Shown: one piece after another, positions 55,495-64,000 of the stretch
Numbering within the stretch: the first letter of the stretch is position 1
Layout: every line of letters begins with the position of its first letter
Source of the DNA: Cellulomonas sp. APG4
Lineage (GTDB): Bacteria > Actinomycetota > Actinomycetes > Actinomycetales > Cellulomonadaceae
DNA length: 64,000 nucleotides
NCBI RefSeq assembly: GCF_009996735.1
Contig: NZ_JAACYI010000015.1
Coordinates: forward strand, 30,456-94,455
Reading direction: 5' to 3'
The notes under the pieces: model-generated
The model's database searches: none
Told to the model about the DNA's origin: nothing
Seen by the model: only the letters and a program-made list of their open reading frames with translations
Program-made: the position numbers and the translations under genes

Positions 55495-55506
55495 TAGGGT
55501 GGTCGC
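55495..55506 (+). promoter_or_regulatory. Leaderless-type -10 box of recQ
   Basis: TAGGGT (55495-55500) is followed by GGTCGC and the GTG at 55507. No Shine-Dalgarno sequence is present. Confidence 0.55.
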
Positions 55507-57612
55507 GTGACGCGCACCCCCCGACCTCTCGACGCCCACAGCCCGGGTGCCCTCGACGACGGCTGGGCCCCGCTCCCCGACGAGCCGCCGTACGACCCGG
55601 AGTACGACGACGTGCCGCCCGCGGCTGAGGCTGACGTTCCGGCCCGCCGCGCGACGCCGTCGTCGTCCGACTCGACCGCGGCCGCCAGGCCTGCCGGCGC
55701 AGGCACGGCGGTACAGCATGGCAGCGCAGGCACGGCGGCACAGCCTGCTGGGGCACCCGCTCCGGTGGCGCCCGGTACGGCGCCCCTCGACGTGCTGCGC
55801 ACCGTGTGGGGCTACCCCGACTTCCGCGGTGACCAGGCGCAGATCATCGACCAGGTCACCGCCGGCGGGGACGCGCTCGTCCTCATGCCGACGGGCTCGG
55901 GCAAGTCCCTGTGCTACCAGGTCCCCGCCCTCGTGCGCGAGGGCACGGGCGTGGTCGTCTCACCGCTCATCGCCCTCATGCAGGACCAGGTCGACGCGCT
56001 CTCGGCGCTGGGCGTGCGCGCGGGGTTCCTGAACTCCACGCAGGACGGCGCCGCGCGGCGCGAGGTCGAGCAGGCGTTCCTCGCGGGTGAGCTCGACCTG
56101 CTCTACCTCGCACCTGAGCGGCTGCGCGTGCCCGCGACCCTCGAGCTGCTCGACCGCGGCACGATCGCGCTGTTCGCGATCGACGAGGCGCACTGCGTCT
56201 CGCAGTGGGGGCACGACTTCCGCCCCGACTACCTGCAGCTCTCGCTGCTGCACGAGCGCTGGCCCACCGTCCCGCGCATCGCGCTCACGGCCACCGCCAC
56301 CGAGGCCACGCACCGCGAGATCGGCGAGCGGCTCCAGCTCACCGAGGGCCAGGGCGCCCGACACTTCGTCGCGAGCTTCGACCGGCCCAACATCCAGTAC
56401 CGGATCGTGCCCAAGGACAACCCGCGGGCCCAGCTGCTCGAGCTGCTACGCACCGAGCACGCCGGTGACGCGGGGATCGTCTACTGCCTGTCGCGCGCCT
56501 CGGTCGAGTCGACCGCGGCCTTCCTCACGTCGCAGGGCATCGAGGCGCTGCCGTACCACGCGGGCCTCGACCGCCGGGTCCGCGCCGCGAACCAGGCGCG
56601 CTTCCTGCGCGAGGAAGGCCTGGTGATGGTCGCGACCATCGCGTTCGGCATGGGGATCGACAAGCCCGACGTGCGGTTCGTCGCGCACCTCGACCTGCCC
56701 AAGTCCGTCGAGGGGTACTACCAGGAGACGGGCCGCGCGGGGCGTGACGGCCTGCCGTCGACGGCGTGGCTCGCGTACGGGCTGCAGGACGTCGTCCAGC
56801 AGCGCCGGATGATCGACTCGTCCGAGGGGGACGCCGCGCACCGCCGCCGGCTCTCGGCGCACCTCGACGCGATGCTCGCGCTGTGCGAGACGGTCACGTG
56901 CCGCCGGGTCCAGCTGCTCGCGTACTTCGGGCAGACGTGCGAGCCGTGCGGGAACTGCGACACGTGCCTCACGCCGCCCGAGTCGTGGGACGGCACCGTC
57001 GCGGCGCAGAAGCTGCTCTCGACGGTGGTGCGGCTCGACCAGCGCGGGCAGCGCTACGGCGCCGGCCACCTGGTGGACATCCTGCTCGGGAAGGCCACGC
57101 CGCGCGTGAGCCAGCTCGGTCACGACCAGCTCAGCACGTTCGGCATCGGGACAGATCTGGCCGACGGCGAGTGGCGCGGCGTCGTGCGTCAGGTGCTCGC
57201 GCAGGGCCTGCTCGCGGTGGACACCGACGGCTACGGGACGCTCCACCTGACCGAGGCGGGTGGGGCCGTGCTGCGCGGTGAGCGTGACGTGCGACTGCGC
57301 CGCGACCCCCGCCCCGCGCGCGGGTCGCGGCGTTCGGGCTCGGGCCGCGGGGGCGGACGCGCCGCCGCGGTGGTCGACCTCGACGACGCCGCGGCCGCGA
57401 GGTTCGAGGCGCTGCGCGCGTGGCGTGCCGCGACCGCCAAGGAGCAGGGCGTCCCCGCCTACGTCGTCTTCCATGACGCGACGCTGCGCGAGGTCGCGAC
57501 CCGGCAACCGACCGACCTCGCGGGCCTCGGCGAGGTCGCAGGCGTCGGCGCGGCCAAGCTCGACCGCTACGGCGAGAGCCTCCTCGCGGCCCTCCACGCC
57601 GACCCCACCTGA
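55507..57612 (+). CDS. recQ: ATP-dependent DNA helicase RecQ
   Basis: 3'-5' helicase for recombination repair. The 701-residue protein has a 90-residue acidic then Ala/Gly-rich extension, helicase motifs Walker [12 protein letters not shown] (near 127) and DEAH-box [15 protein letters not shown], motif [12 protein letters not shown], a zinc site with four cysteines (CRRVQLL region, [10 protein letters not shown]), a winged helix and a C-terminal HRDC domain ([20 protein letters not shown]). The N-terminal extension is coded by imperfect direct repeats (AGGCACGGCGG near 55700 and 55729). It starts 54 nt after the epimerase remnant. Confidence 0.95.
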   Translation: MTRTPRPLDAHSPGALDDGWAPLPDEPPYDPEYDDVPPAAEADVPARRATPSSSDSTAAARPAGAGTAVQHGSAGTAAQPAGAPAPVAPGTAPLDVLRTVWGYPDFRGDQAQIIDQVTAGGDALVLMPTGSGKSLCYQVPALVREGTGVVVSPLIALMQDQVDALSALGVRAGFLNSTQDGAARREVEQAFLAGELDLLYLAPERLRVPATLELLDRGTIALFAIDEAHCVSQWGHDFRPDYLQLSLLHERWPTVPRIALTATATEATHREIGERLQLTEGQGARHFVASFDRPNIQYRIVPKDNPRAQLLELLRTEHAGDAGIVYCLSRASVESTAAFLTSQGIEALPYHAGLDRRVRAANQARFLREEGLVMVATIAFGMGIDKPDVRFVAHLDLPKSVEGYYQETGRAGRDGLPSTAWLAYGLQDVVQQRRMIDSSEGDAAHRRRLSAHLDAMLALCETVTCRRVQLLAYFGQTCEPCGNCDTCLTPPESWDGTVAAQKLLSTVVRLDQRGQRYGAGHLVDILLGKATPRVSQLGHDQLSTFGIGTDLADGEWRGVVRQVLAQGLLAVDTDGYGTLHLTEAGGAVLRGERDVRLRRDPRPARGSRRSGSGRGGGRAAAVVDLDDAAAARFEALRAWRAATAKEQGVPAYVVFHDATLREVATRQPTDLAGLGEVAGVGAAKLDRYGESLLAALHADPT

Positions 57613-57626
57613 CCGCGAGCGGTCAG
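57609..57626. terminator. Hairpin shared by convergent recQ and lipoprotein genes
   Basis: CTGACCGC (57609-57616) and GCGGTCAG (57619-57626) form an 8-bp stem with a 2-nt gap and overlap both stop codons. Bidirectional termination is plausible but the stem is short. Confidence 0.45.
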
Positions 57627-58420
57627 CTGTCCCGGGTGGCGATCCGCCGGAGCGTGTCCTCCTCGATCGACGTGAGGCCGACCGCTATCGGGTCGAGATG
57701 CGCCGCCACCGATGACCCGTCGGGTCGAGCGAGCGTGACCGCCGGCGAGAGCACGTAGAAGTCGGCGAGCTCCATGTCGCAGTCGACCTCTGCATCCACC
57801 TCGACCGTCGCACCCGGGGGAACCACGCCCGACGGGAGCGTCGCGGGCGTGACGCTGACGCCAGGAGTCTCCACGGCGACCTCGACGACCTCGAGACTGC
57901 TCGAGGACTCGTTGCGGAACGCACCTTCGATCGCGCCGCACCGCGGGACGCTGAGAGCGAAGTCACCCGTCGGGGACACGTCCGACGGCAGCTGCGACCA
58001 CATGACTGCCCAGTCGCCGACGGCGACGACCTGAGGGGCGGCCACGCCGTCGAGGAACAGCTCGACCTCTGCGAACTCGGCCGCATCATCCTCCGGTGGC
58101 AGCTCGAAGCGAATGTTGCCCAGCCGCAGCCCGTCCAGGTGTGCATCGCTGCGCTCGACCGAGAGCTGCGACTCAGAGACCTGCTGACCACCGGGAAGGC
58201 CCACGCCTGTGACGCTGTCCCAGATGGGGTCCGTCGCCTCGGCAAGGAAGATGAGATTCACCGGGTACGAGTCTCCAGGGTCCACGACCGCACGTGCGTT
58301 CGTGAGCGCGAAGTGGGCGTTCGTGCCCTGCTCGGTGGGTTGCGTGCCACCGCACGCGGACGTCGCCATGAGGACGCCGGAGGTCAGGGCCGCGAGACGG
58401 CCCTTCGACGACGGCGTCAC
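57623..58420 (-). CDS. Putative lipoprotein of unknown function
   Basis: 265-residue secreted protein with a lipoprotein signal (MTPSSKGRLAALTSGVLMAT then SAC-GG, the cysteine near residue 23). The mature part is rich in short beta-strand patterns and contains two later cysteines (VPRCGAIEG and VDCDMELAD) that may pair. I recognise no family. The GTG at 58420 overlaps the hydrolase stop (GTGA), placing it last in a LacI-hydrolase-lipoprotein string. Codon choice looks slightly less GC-biased than neighbours. Confidence 0.68.
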   Translation of the reverse strand: MTPSSKGRLAALTSGVLMATSACGGTQPTEQGTNAHFALTNARAVVDPGDSYPVNLIFLAEATDPIWDSVTGVGLPGGQQVSESQLSVERSDAHLDGLRLGNIRFELPPEDDAAEFAEVELFLDGVAAPQVVAVGDWAVMWSQLPSDVSPTGDFALSVPRCGAIEGAFRNESSSSLEVVEVAVETPGVSVTPATLPSGVVPPGATVEVDAEVDCDMELADFYVLSPAVTLARPDGSSVAAHLDPIAVGLTSIEEDTLRRIATRDS

Positions 58421-59256
58421 GACGCAGCCAACGCGGTGTCGAGGGTTGCGAGGAACGCGTCGGGGGCGTCGCGGCGCACGTTGTGACCTGCTGACGGGAC
58501 GTGGACGTGGATGAGGCGGCCGTGCGGGGCCTCGCCCAGCACCTCGGCGGCCCGAGCCACCTGGCCGGGATCGACGATCGCGCCCCGCGCCGGGTCACCC
58601 GTCACCAGCGTCACTGGCACCTGCACCTGTGCGAGCGCGTCGGGCCAGGTCTCCGCGTCCTCCGGGAACCAGCGGTGCTCGAGCTCGAGCAGCCGCAGCG
58701 AGGCCTGCTGCGCCGAGCGCGCCCAGGGCTCGTGCTCCTCGTCGGGCCACCCGGGCTGCGCGGTCCGCGAGCGCGCCACGAGCTCGTCGAGCGGGACGGC
58801 CGACCACTCGGCGAGCGCGCCCGCGAGCCAGGCCGGGGCGCCCGTCGGCGTCGTCGGCCGCTCGCGCACCCACGCCGGGTCCTCGAGCACGAGCCCCGCG
58901 ACCAGCTCGGGTGCCGTCGCGGCGAGGCGCTGCGCGGTGAGACCGCCCATCGAGTGCCCGACGACGAGGGCCGGCCGGCCGATCACCTCGCGCACCACCG
59001 CGGCGGCCTCGGCCGCGAGGGCGTCGATCGTGAACGGCTCGTCGGGCAGGCCCGAGCGGCCGTGGCCCCGCGCGTCGATCGCGACGACCGCCCGCGGGAC
59101 GGGCGCTGCGGTGAGGTGGGCGACCACGCCCGGCCAGCACTCCCCCGAGTCCGTGACGCCGTGCACCAGCAGCACCGGGACCGCGCTCGCGTCGAGCGGC
59201 CCGTACCCGGTCCACGCGACGTGCTCGACGAGGCCCATCGCCAGCGGCCCGCTCAC
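58417..59256 (-). CDS. Alpha/beta hydrolase
   Basis: 279-residue serine hydrolase. The oxyanion segment VPVLLVHGVTDSGECWPG, IDARGHGRSG, nucleophile elbow VVGHSMGGLTAQ, acid region VTLVTGDPARGAIVD and catalytic histidine PSAGHNVRRD complete the triad. The substrate is unknown; esters or lactones are typical. The GTG at 59256 overlaps the LacI stop (GTGA); a start at ATG 59238 is also possible. It is linked to the LacI regulator rather than to the hexuronate enzymes across the divergent promoter. Confidence 0.87.
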   Translation of the reverse strand: MSGPLAMGLVEHVAWTGYGPLDASAVPVLLVHGVTDSGECWPGVVAHLTAAPVPRAVVAIDARGHGRSGLPDEPFTIDALAAEAAAVVREVIGRPALVVGHSMGGLTAQRLAATAPELVAGLVLEDPAWVRERPTTPTGAPAWLAGALAEWSAVPLDELVARSRTAQPGWPDEEHEPWARSAQQASLRLLELEHRWFPEDAETWPDALAQVQVPVTLVTGDPARGAIVDPGQVARAAEVLGEAPHGRLIHVHVPSAGHNVRRDAPDAFLATLDTALAAS

Positions 59257-60236
59257 GGCGCCGTCCCCGTCGAGCCGCGCACCACGAGCTGGACCGCGAG
59301 ACGGTCCTCCGCGGGTGGTACCGGTCGTTCGGGCTCGAGTCGCTGGAGCAGCAGGTCCACTCCCGCGCTGCCGCTCGCGGCCCGCGGCACCTCGACGCTC
59401 GTGAGCGGCGGGGTGGTGAGCGCCGCGGCCGGGATGTTGTCGATGCCGACCACGCTCATGCGTCCCGGCACGTCCACGCCGCGCTGACGCAGCCGGTCGA
59501 GGACGCCGAGCGCGAGCAGGTCGTTGTAGGTGAGCACCGCGGTCGCACCGCTCGCGAGCACCAGGTCCGCCGCGGCGACCCCGCCCGAGACGTAGGGCCG
59601 GAACGAGCCGAGCTCGATCATCTCGAGGTCGCTCTCGTGCTCGGCGTCCCGCACCGCCGCGAGCCGCTCGTCGTCGGACCACGAGCCGCGCGGCCCGCCG
59701 ACGTAGGCGATACGCCGGTGGCCCAGCGCGCGCAGGTGGTCCAGCGCCTGCCGCACGCCGTCGCGGTTGTCGATCGTGACCGTCGGGACGTCCCCGCAGG
59801 GGCGGTTGACCAGCACCATCGTGCAGTCGGCGGCGAGGTCGACGATCACCTCCTCGGGTGTGCGGGGCGAGCACAGGATCACGCCGTCGGCCCGGGTCGC
59901 GATGCTGCGGACGAGCTCGACCTCCTGGCGCGAGTCCTCGTCGGTGTCGGCGACGATCAGCGCGTAGCCGAGGCTGAGCGCGCGGCGCTGGGCACCCTTG
60001 ACCACCGAGGTGAAGTACGGGTTCTCGAGGTCGGGCACCACGAGGCCGAGGGTCTGGGTGCGACCCGTCGTGAGGCCGCGTGCCGCTGGGCTGGGCCGGT
60101 AGCCGAGGCTGCGTGCCGCGGCGAGCACCTTCTCGCGGGTCTCGGGTGCCACCTGGTCGGGCCGCGCGAGCGTGCGCGAGACGGTCGAGAGCGAGACCCC
60201 GGCGACGCGCGCCACCTCGCGGGCTCCGGCGGGCAC
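59253..60236 (-). CDS. LacI-family transcriptional regulator (hexuronate locus)
   Basis: 327-residue repressor: helix-turn-helix [20 protein letters not shown], hinge [14 protein letters not shown] and effector domain starting [20 protein letters not shown]. The GTG at 60236 has a CTGGAGG ribosome binding site. It is divergent from the mannonate dehydratase gene, with a LacI-like half-palindrome between them, so it probably controls the mannonate/KDG genes and its own string. The effector may be a hexuronate breakdown intermediate. Confidence 0.9.
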   Translation of the reverse strand: MPAGAREVARVAGVSLSTVSRTLARPDQVAPETREKVLAAARSLGYRPSPAARGLTTGRTQTLGLVVPDLENPYFTSVVKGAQRRALSLGYALIVADTDEDSRQEVELVRSIATRADGVILCSPRTPEEVIVDLAADCTMVLVNRPCGDVPTVTIDNRDGVRQALDHLRALGHRRIAYVGGPRGSWSDDERLAAVRDAEHESDLEMIELGSFRPYVSGGVAAADLVLASGATAVLTYNDLLALGVLDRLRQRGVDVPGRMSVVGIDNIPAAALTTPPLTSVEVPRAASGSAGVDLLLQRLEPERPVPPAEDRLAVQLVVRGSTGTAP

Positions 60237-60290
60237 GGGACCTCCAGGCGTCGGTCGCGCCGACGGTCGCCGACGCGGTGACCCTACTCT

Positions 60291-60302
60291 GCGAGCGTTT
60301 GC
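60291..60302. promoter_or_regulatory. Candidate LacI operator between lacI-type gene and manD
   Basis: GCGAGCGTTTGC matches the common LacI-family form GCAAACGTTTGC at ten of twelve bases and lies in the 160-nt divergent gap. Downstream TACTGT (near 60317) could be a -10 box for the dehydratase gene. Confidence 0.4.
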
Positions 60303-60396
60303 GGTATCGCGTCAAGTACTGTCAGCATCGGCTTCAGCGTTGCAGACACGAGGCACCACGGGTGCCGTGACGGCGACGGAGCCGCGAGGGGGACCC

Positions 60397-61623
60397 ATGA
60401 GGATCGAGAGGGCCGAGGTGCTCGTCACGAGCCCGGGCCGCAACTTTGTCACGCTGCGCGTCACGACGTCGGACGGCGTCGTCGGGCTGGGTGACGCGAC
60501 CCTCAACGGGCGCGAGCTCGCGGTCGCGTCGTACCTTCGCGACCACGTCGCCCCCTTGCTCGTGGGCCGGGACGCACACGCGATCGAGGACACCTGGCAG
60601 TACCTCACGCGCGGGGCCTACTGGCGCCGCGGGCCTGTCACGATGACGGCCGTCGCCGCGGTCGACATGGCGCTGTGGGACATCAAGGGCAAGGTCACCG
60701 GGGTGCCGGTGTACCAGCTGCTCGGCGGTCGCAGCCGGCGCGGCGCGCTGGCCTACTGCCACGCGTCGGGCAGCACGGTCGACGCGCTGCTCACCTCGAT
60801 CCGCAACCACCTCGAGCTCGGCTTCCGCGCGGTCCGCGTGCAGACGGGAGTGCCCGGGCTCGGCAAGGTCTACGGGGTGGGCACGGACCAGCGCGCGGGC
60901 GAGCGCTACGACTACGAGCCCGCCGGCCGCACCGCGCGCCCGGTCGAGGAGGAGTGGGACACCGCGGCGTACCTGCGGCACATCCCGCACGTGTTCGAGC
61001 GCCTGCGCGAGGAGCTGGGCCCCGAGCTCCCGCTGCTGCACGACGCGCACCACCGGCTCAGCCCCAACGAGGCCGCCCAGCTCGGCCGCAGCCTCGAGCC
61101 CTTCCGGCTCTTCTGGCTCGAGGACTGCACGCCCGCGGACAACCCCGAGCTGCTGCGCCGCGTGCGCCAGCAGACCACGGTGCCCCTCGCGATCGGCGAG
61201 GTGCTCACGTCGATCCACGACTACCGCACGCTCATCACCGAGCAGCTCATCGACTACGTGCGCTCGTCCCCCGCGCACACCGGCGGGATCACGGGCGTGC
61301 GGCGGCTCATGGACCTCGCCGGCCTCTACGGGATCCGCTCGGGCTTCCACCAGCCCACGGACATCTCACCCGTGGGCATGGCGGCGGCGCTGCACCTGGA
61401 CGTCGCGCTGCCGAACTTCGGCATCCAGGAGTACATGCAGCACAGCGCGACCACGCTCGAGGTCTTCCGCACCAGCTACACCTTCAGCGACGGCCTGCTC
61501 GACCCGGGAGAGACGCCGGGCCTGGGGGTCGAGCTCGACGACGACCTCGCGACGCGCTTCGAGTACACCCCCGCCTACCTGCCCGTGAACCGCCTGCGCG
61601 ACGGCACCCTGCACGACTGGTGA
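60397..61623 (+). CDS. manD: D-mannonate dehydratase (ManD-type, enolase superfamily)
   Basis: Dehydrates D-mannonate to 2-keto-3-deoxygluconate in glucuronate breakdown. The 408-residue protein is of the enolase superfamily, not the UxuA TIM-barrel family. The metal ligands are in LLHDAHHRL (Asp), [11 protein letters not shown] (Glu) and AIGEV (Glu); [15 protein letters not shown] and [10 protein letters not shown] are typical of ManD proteins. Some ManD-like proteins act poorly or on gluconate; the neighbours KdgK and Eda support mannonate. The ATG at 60397 has GAGGGGGA upstream. Confidence 0.88.
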   Translation: MRIERAEVLVTSPGRNFVTLRVTTSDGVVGLGDATLNGRELAVASYLRDHVAPLLVGRDAHAIEDTWQYLTRGAYWRRGPVTMTAVAAVDMALWDIKGKVTGVPVYQLLGGRSRRGALAYCHASGSTVDALLTSIRNHLELGFRAVRVQTGVPGLGKVYGVGTDQRAGERYDYEPAGRTARPVEEEWDTAAYLRHIPHVFERLREELGPELPLLHDAHHRLSPNEAAQLGRSLEPFRLFWLEDCTPADNPELLRRVRQQTTVPLAIGEVLTSIHDYRTLITEQLIDYVRSSPAHTGGITGVRRLMDLAGLYGIRSGFHQPTDISPVGMAAALHLDVALPNFGIQEYMQHSATTLEVFRTSYTFSDGLLDPGETPGLGVELDDDLATRFEYTPAYLPVNRLRDGTLHDW

Positions 61624-61629
61624 CGCAGG

Positions 61630-62730
61630 TCAACGGTCGACGCGGGCGCTGCCGCCGCCCGCGAGCTTGAGCACCTCCGCCTTGGTCGCCATGGTCGTGT
61701 CGCCCGGGGTGGTCATCGCGAGCGCCCCGTGCGCGGCGCCGTACTCGACCGCGGTCTGCAGGGGCTGGCCGTCGAGCAGGCCGAAGATGAGACCCGAGGC
61801 GAACGAGTCGCCGCCGCCCACGCGGTCGAGGATCTCGAGCCGCTCGCGGTGGGTCGCCTGCACCACGCCGGTCTCCCGTGACCATGCGAGCGCACCCCAG
61901 TCGTTGACGCTCGCGGAGCGCACGGTGCGCATGGTGGTGCCGATGACCTGGAAGTTCGGATAGGCCGCGGCCGCGGTCTCGATCATCGCGGCGAACTTGT
62001 CGGCCTCGAGGTCGGAGAGGTTCTCGTCGACACCCTCGACCTCGAAGCCGAGGCTCGCGGTGAAGTCCTCCTCGTTGCCGATCATCACGTCGACGTGCTC
62101 GGCGATCCGCTTGTTGACCTCCTGGGCCTTCGCCTGGCCACCGATCGACCGCCACAGGCTGGGCCGGTAGTTGAGGTCGTAGGAGACGACGGTGCCGTGC
62201 CGGTGGGCCGCGGTCACGGCCTCGACGACCACCTCGGCCGTGCTCTCGCTGAGCGCCGCGAAGATACCACCCGTGTGCAGCCAGCGCACCCCGAGGTCAC
62301 CGAACAGGTGGTCCCAGTCGACGTCGCCCGGCTTCATCTGCGAGGCCGCGGTGAGGCCGCGGTCCGAGACGCCGACGGCACCCCGCACGCCGAAGCCGCG
62401 CTCGGTGAAGTTCAGGCCGTTGCGCACCTCGCGACCGATCCCGTCGAACGGCACCCACTGGATGAACCGGGTGTCGAGACCGCCGGTGAGGATGAAGTCC
62501 TCGACCAGGCGGCCCACCTCGTTGTCGGCGAGCGCGGTGACGACGGCGCCGCGCAGTCCGAACGCGCGGCGCAGGCCACGGGTCACGTTGTACTCGCCGC
62601 CACCCTCCCACGCACGGAACGAGCGCGCGGTGCGGATGCGGCCCTCCCCCGGGTCGAGCCGCAGCATCACCTCGCCGAGCGAGACGGCGTCGTACCGGCA
62701 CTCGTCAGCAGGACGGATGGTCAGGGACAT
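61630..62730 (-). CDS. kdgK: 2-keto-3-deoxygluconate kinase (PfkB family)
   Basis: Phosphorylates KDG to KDPG. The 366-residue ribokinase-fold protein begins with VSLGEVMLRLDPGEGRIRTA, has the substrate region EGGGEYNVTRGLRRAFG, and ends in the PfkB anion-hole motif RVGGGDSFASGLIFGLL with the catalytic aspartate. It is longer than E. coli KdgK (about 310), as in related actinobacterial proteins. The ATG at 62730 follows GAGGAGAC. It is convergent with manD (6 nt apart) and lies downstream of eda in the same direction (107-nt gap). Confidence 0.87.
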   Translation of the reverse strand: MSLTIRPADECRYDAVSLGEVMLRLDPGEGRIRTARSFRAWEGGGEYNVTRGLRRAFGLRGAVVTALADNEVGRLVEDFILTGGLDTRFIQWVPFDGIGREVRNGLNFTERGFGVRGAVGVSDRGLTAASQMKPGDVDWDHLFGDLGVRWLHTGGIFAALSESTAEVVVEAVTAAHRHGTVVSYDLNYRPSLWRSIGGQAKAQEVNKRIAEHVDVMIGNEEDFTASLGFEVEGVDENLSDLEADKFAAMIETAAAAYPNFQVIGTTMRTVRSASVNDWGALAWSRETGVVQATHRERLEILDRVGGGDSFASGLIFGLLDGQPLQTAVEYGAAHGALAMTTPGDTTMATKAEVLKLAGGGSARVDR

Positions 62731-62837
62731 CGGTGTCTCCTCGGTCTCGGCCCGCCGAGATCGGCCTCTCCGTCGCTTCCCATGCTGGGAAGCGACCGTA
62801 AGTCCAACCTCGGCGTTCGCGGGGTGAGTGGGGCAGG

Positions 62838-63467
62838 TCAGGGGGCGGGGCGGGTCAGGGCGACGGCGTCGGCGGTGAGCCGCGTGATGCCCGCGAAGTC
62901 GCCCGCGCGGATGCGGTCCTTGGGCACCATCCACGAGCCCCCGACGGCGACGACCGCGGGGACGTCCAGGTACTCGCGGACGTTCGACGCGCCGATCCCG
63001 CCCGTCGGCACGAAGCGCACGTCGCCGAACGGGGCCGCGAGCGCGGAGATCGCGGCGGCACCACCCGAGGTACCGGCGGGGAAGAACTTGACCGTCGAGA
63101 GCCCGAGCTCGAGCGCGGCCTGGATCTCGGTGGCCGTCACGGCACCCGGGAGGGCGACGACGCCGTGCTCCTGGCACCGCTCGACGACGGCGCGGCTGAG
63201 ACCCGGCGAGACGACGTACGAGGCACCGGCCGCGACGGCCTGGTCGACCTGCGCAGGGGTGAGGACCGTCCCGGCGCCCACGAGCACGTCGCCGCGCTCG
63301 GCGATCTGCCGGATCGCGTCGGGCGCTGCCGCGGTGCGGAACGTCACCTCGGCCACGGGGAGGCCGCCCGTGACGAGGGCCTCGGCAAGGGGGCCCGCGT
63401 CGCCGGCGTCGTCGAGGACGACGACGGGCACCAGGCGGGCGTCAGCGAGGGCGGCGAGGGCGTCCAT
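62838..63467 (-). CDS. eda: KHG/KDPG aldolase
   Basis: Splits KDPG into pyruvate and glyceraldehyde 3-phosphate, closing the hexuronate route. The 209-residue class I aldolase shows the catalytic glutamate region VAEVTFRT, GAGTVLTPAQV, the Schiff-base lysine in TVKFFPAG and the phosphate loop PTGGIG. The ATG at 63467 gives the standard length; an in-frame ATG at 63497 lies inside a palindrome and would add ten residues. An operator-like double palindrome sits directly upstream. Confidence 0.92.
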   Translation of the reverse strand: MDALAALADARLVPVVVLDDAGDAGPLAEALVTGGLPVAEVTFRTAAAPDAIRQIAERGDVLVGAGTVLTPAQVDQAVAAGASYVVSPGLSRAVVERCQEHGVVALPGAVTATEIQAALELGLSTVKFFPAGTSGGAAAISALAAPFGDVRFVPTGGIGASNVREYLDVPAVVAVGGSWMVPKDRIRAGDFAGITRLTADAVALTRPAP

Positions 63468-63474
63468 GGAACTC

Positions 63475-63512
63475 GTTTCGCTAGGCGGAACGCACATATC
63501 GTTGTGCGAAAC
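63475..63512. promoter_or_regulatory. Double palindrome upstream of eda
   Basis: The inner inverted repeat CGCACA-TATCGT-TGTGCG (63491-63508) is enclosed by an outer one, GTTTCGC (63475-63481) and GCGAAAC (63506-63512). The size and A/T-containing centre suit an IclR- or GntR-type operator over the eda promoter. No matching regulator gene is in the window. Confidence 0.55.
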
Positions 63513-63561
63513 AAGGATCGCATGGCACAGCCACCCCGGCAAGGACGCTCGGGCCCTCGGC

Positions 63562-64000
63562 TCAGGCGGCCGAGGCGCCCAGGCGCAGCTCGCCCAGCAC
63601 GTCGTCCTCGAGCACGTCCGCGAGCAGCTCGGCGACCACCAGGCCGTGGAGTGCGGGGAGGGCCGCGCGGACCCGCAACGGATCGGCGTCGGGTTCGCGC
63701 GTGAGCGCGTCCGCCGTCGCGTCGACCACCGCGAGCAGCTGGGCGCGCAGCCGTCCCGTGGTGTGCGCCGCCCACGCCGCAGCGTGCATGGCGCGCGCCC
63801 ACACGCCCACGGGCCAGCGCACCTCGGCGAGCCGCTCGAGCGGCGCGGCCAGTGCACCGGGCGGCTCGGACGGCGCGCCGTCGAGGGCCGTCCGGCTCCA
63901 GGCGCGGCCCAGGGCGGCCGCGTGCTCCTCGGGCAGGTCCGGGCCGAGCCACGCCGCCGCGACAGCGCCCGCGGCGGTGGCGCTGCCTCTATACACATCT
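63562..64000 (-). CDS. Unrecognised Ala/Leu-rich protein, N-terminus cut by window end
   Basis: About 140 residues of helical, Ala/Leu/Arg-rich sequence are visible, ending LADVLEDDVLGELRLGASAA. No catalytic or DNA-binding motif was recognised. The frame stays open to the right edge; the apparent start at 63996 lies in the adapter-like terminal 18 bases and is probably artificial, so the true N-terminus is missing. It points away from eda and is separated from it by the double palindrome. Confidence 0.5.
   Translation of the reverse strand, partial: DVYRGSATAAGAVAAAWLGPDLPEEHAAALGRAWSRTALDGAPSEPPGALAAPLERLAEVRWPVGVWARAMHAAAWAAHTTGRLRAQLLAVVDATADALTREPDADPLRVRAALPALHGLVVAELLADVLEDDVLGELRLGASAA
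63983..64000. other. Tn5/Nextera mosaic-end-like sequence at the window end
   Basis: The last 18 bases, CTGCCTCTATACACATCT, match the Nextera/Tn5 mosaic end CTGTCTCTTATACACATCT with one substitution and one missing T; the last ten bases are identical. They are AT-rich against the surrounding DNA. Likely untrimmed adapter at a contig end. Confidence 0.6.

Overview
The window is about 64 kb of very GC-rich DNA with almost complete use of G or C in third codon positions. It carries typical actinobacterial genes: an aerobic menaquinone and cytochrome c assembly block, Rex, a BldC-type regulator, a 32-residue bS22-like ribosomal protein, RadA and DisA. It also has a large arabinan and arabinose utilisation locus. 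Together these fit a plant-polysaccharide-degrading actinobacterium close to Cellulomonas. That is inference from gene content; no rRNA or tRNA gene was seen.

Layout. 1-2.5 kb: end of menE, then menA and two small membrane proteins. 2.5-7.1 kb (minus strand): a tightly overlapping operon of a histidine phosphatase, ResA-like thioredoxin, CcdA, ResB and CcsB. 7.2-10.4 kb: MarR/YceI pair, glutaredoxin-Rex, HAD hydrolase. 10.4-12.6 kb: GH51 arabinofuranosidase, bS22-like protein, BldC-like protein. 12.8-16.3 kb: AcuC-like deacetylase and a TrkH/TrkA potassium system. 16.3-30.4 kb: a secreted double-GH43 enzyme, an 885-nt gap with two tandem repeats, a sugar ABC transporter (permease, ATPase, ChvE-like binding protein), a DeoR regulator and araB-araD-araA. 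30.4-39.8 kb: a TetR/deazaflavin-oxidoreductase pair, a LacI regulator behind proC, and two ABC exporters, one with its own TetR. 39.8-45.6 kb: radA, disA, mutY, an APH-like kinase and an amino-acid acetyltransferase. 45.6-51.1 kb: a SorC-type regulator divergent from glpD-glpF-glpK. 51.1-55.5 kb: an accessory island. 55.5-58.4 kb: recQ and a lipoprotein. 58.4-63.5 kb: hydrolase, LacI, mannonate dehydratase, KDG kinase and KDPG aldolase. The last 18 bases resemble a Tn5/Nextera mosaic end.

How it works together. Secreted GH43 and cytoplasmic GH51 enzymes would release arabinose, the ABC system would import it, and AraA, AraB and AraD would turn it into xylulose 5-phosphate. Near-identical LacI-type operators overlap the predicted promoters of araB and of the GH43 gene, which makes a shared regulon likely. 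ManD, KdgK and Eda form the lower hexuronate route to pyruvate and glyceraldehyde 3-phosphate. GlpF, GlpK and GlpD handle glycerol.

Most unusual. First, an island at 51.1-55.5 kb holds an N-terminally truncated adenylate-forming enzyme fused in frame to an MFS transporter, a small protein that may be half a ketosynthase, and an intact ketosynthase; it sits between the glpK terminator and a stub of an epimerase gene. Second, many genes have a TAnnnT hexamer 6-7 nt before the start codon, the signature of leaderless transcripts. Third, 4 x 29 bp and 3 x 20 bp tandem repeats lie upstream of the GH43 gene. Fourth, glpF has an apparent one-base frameshift.
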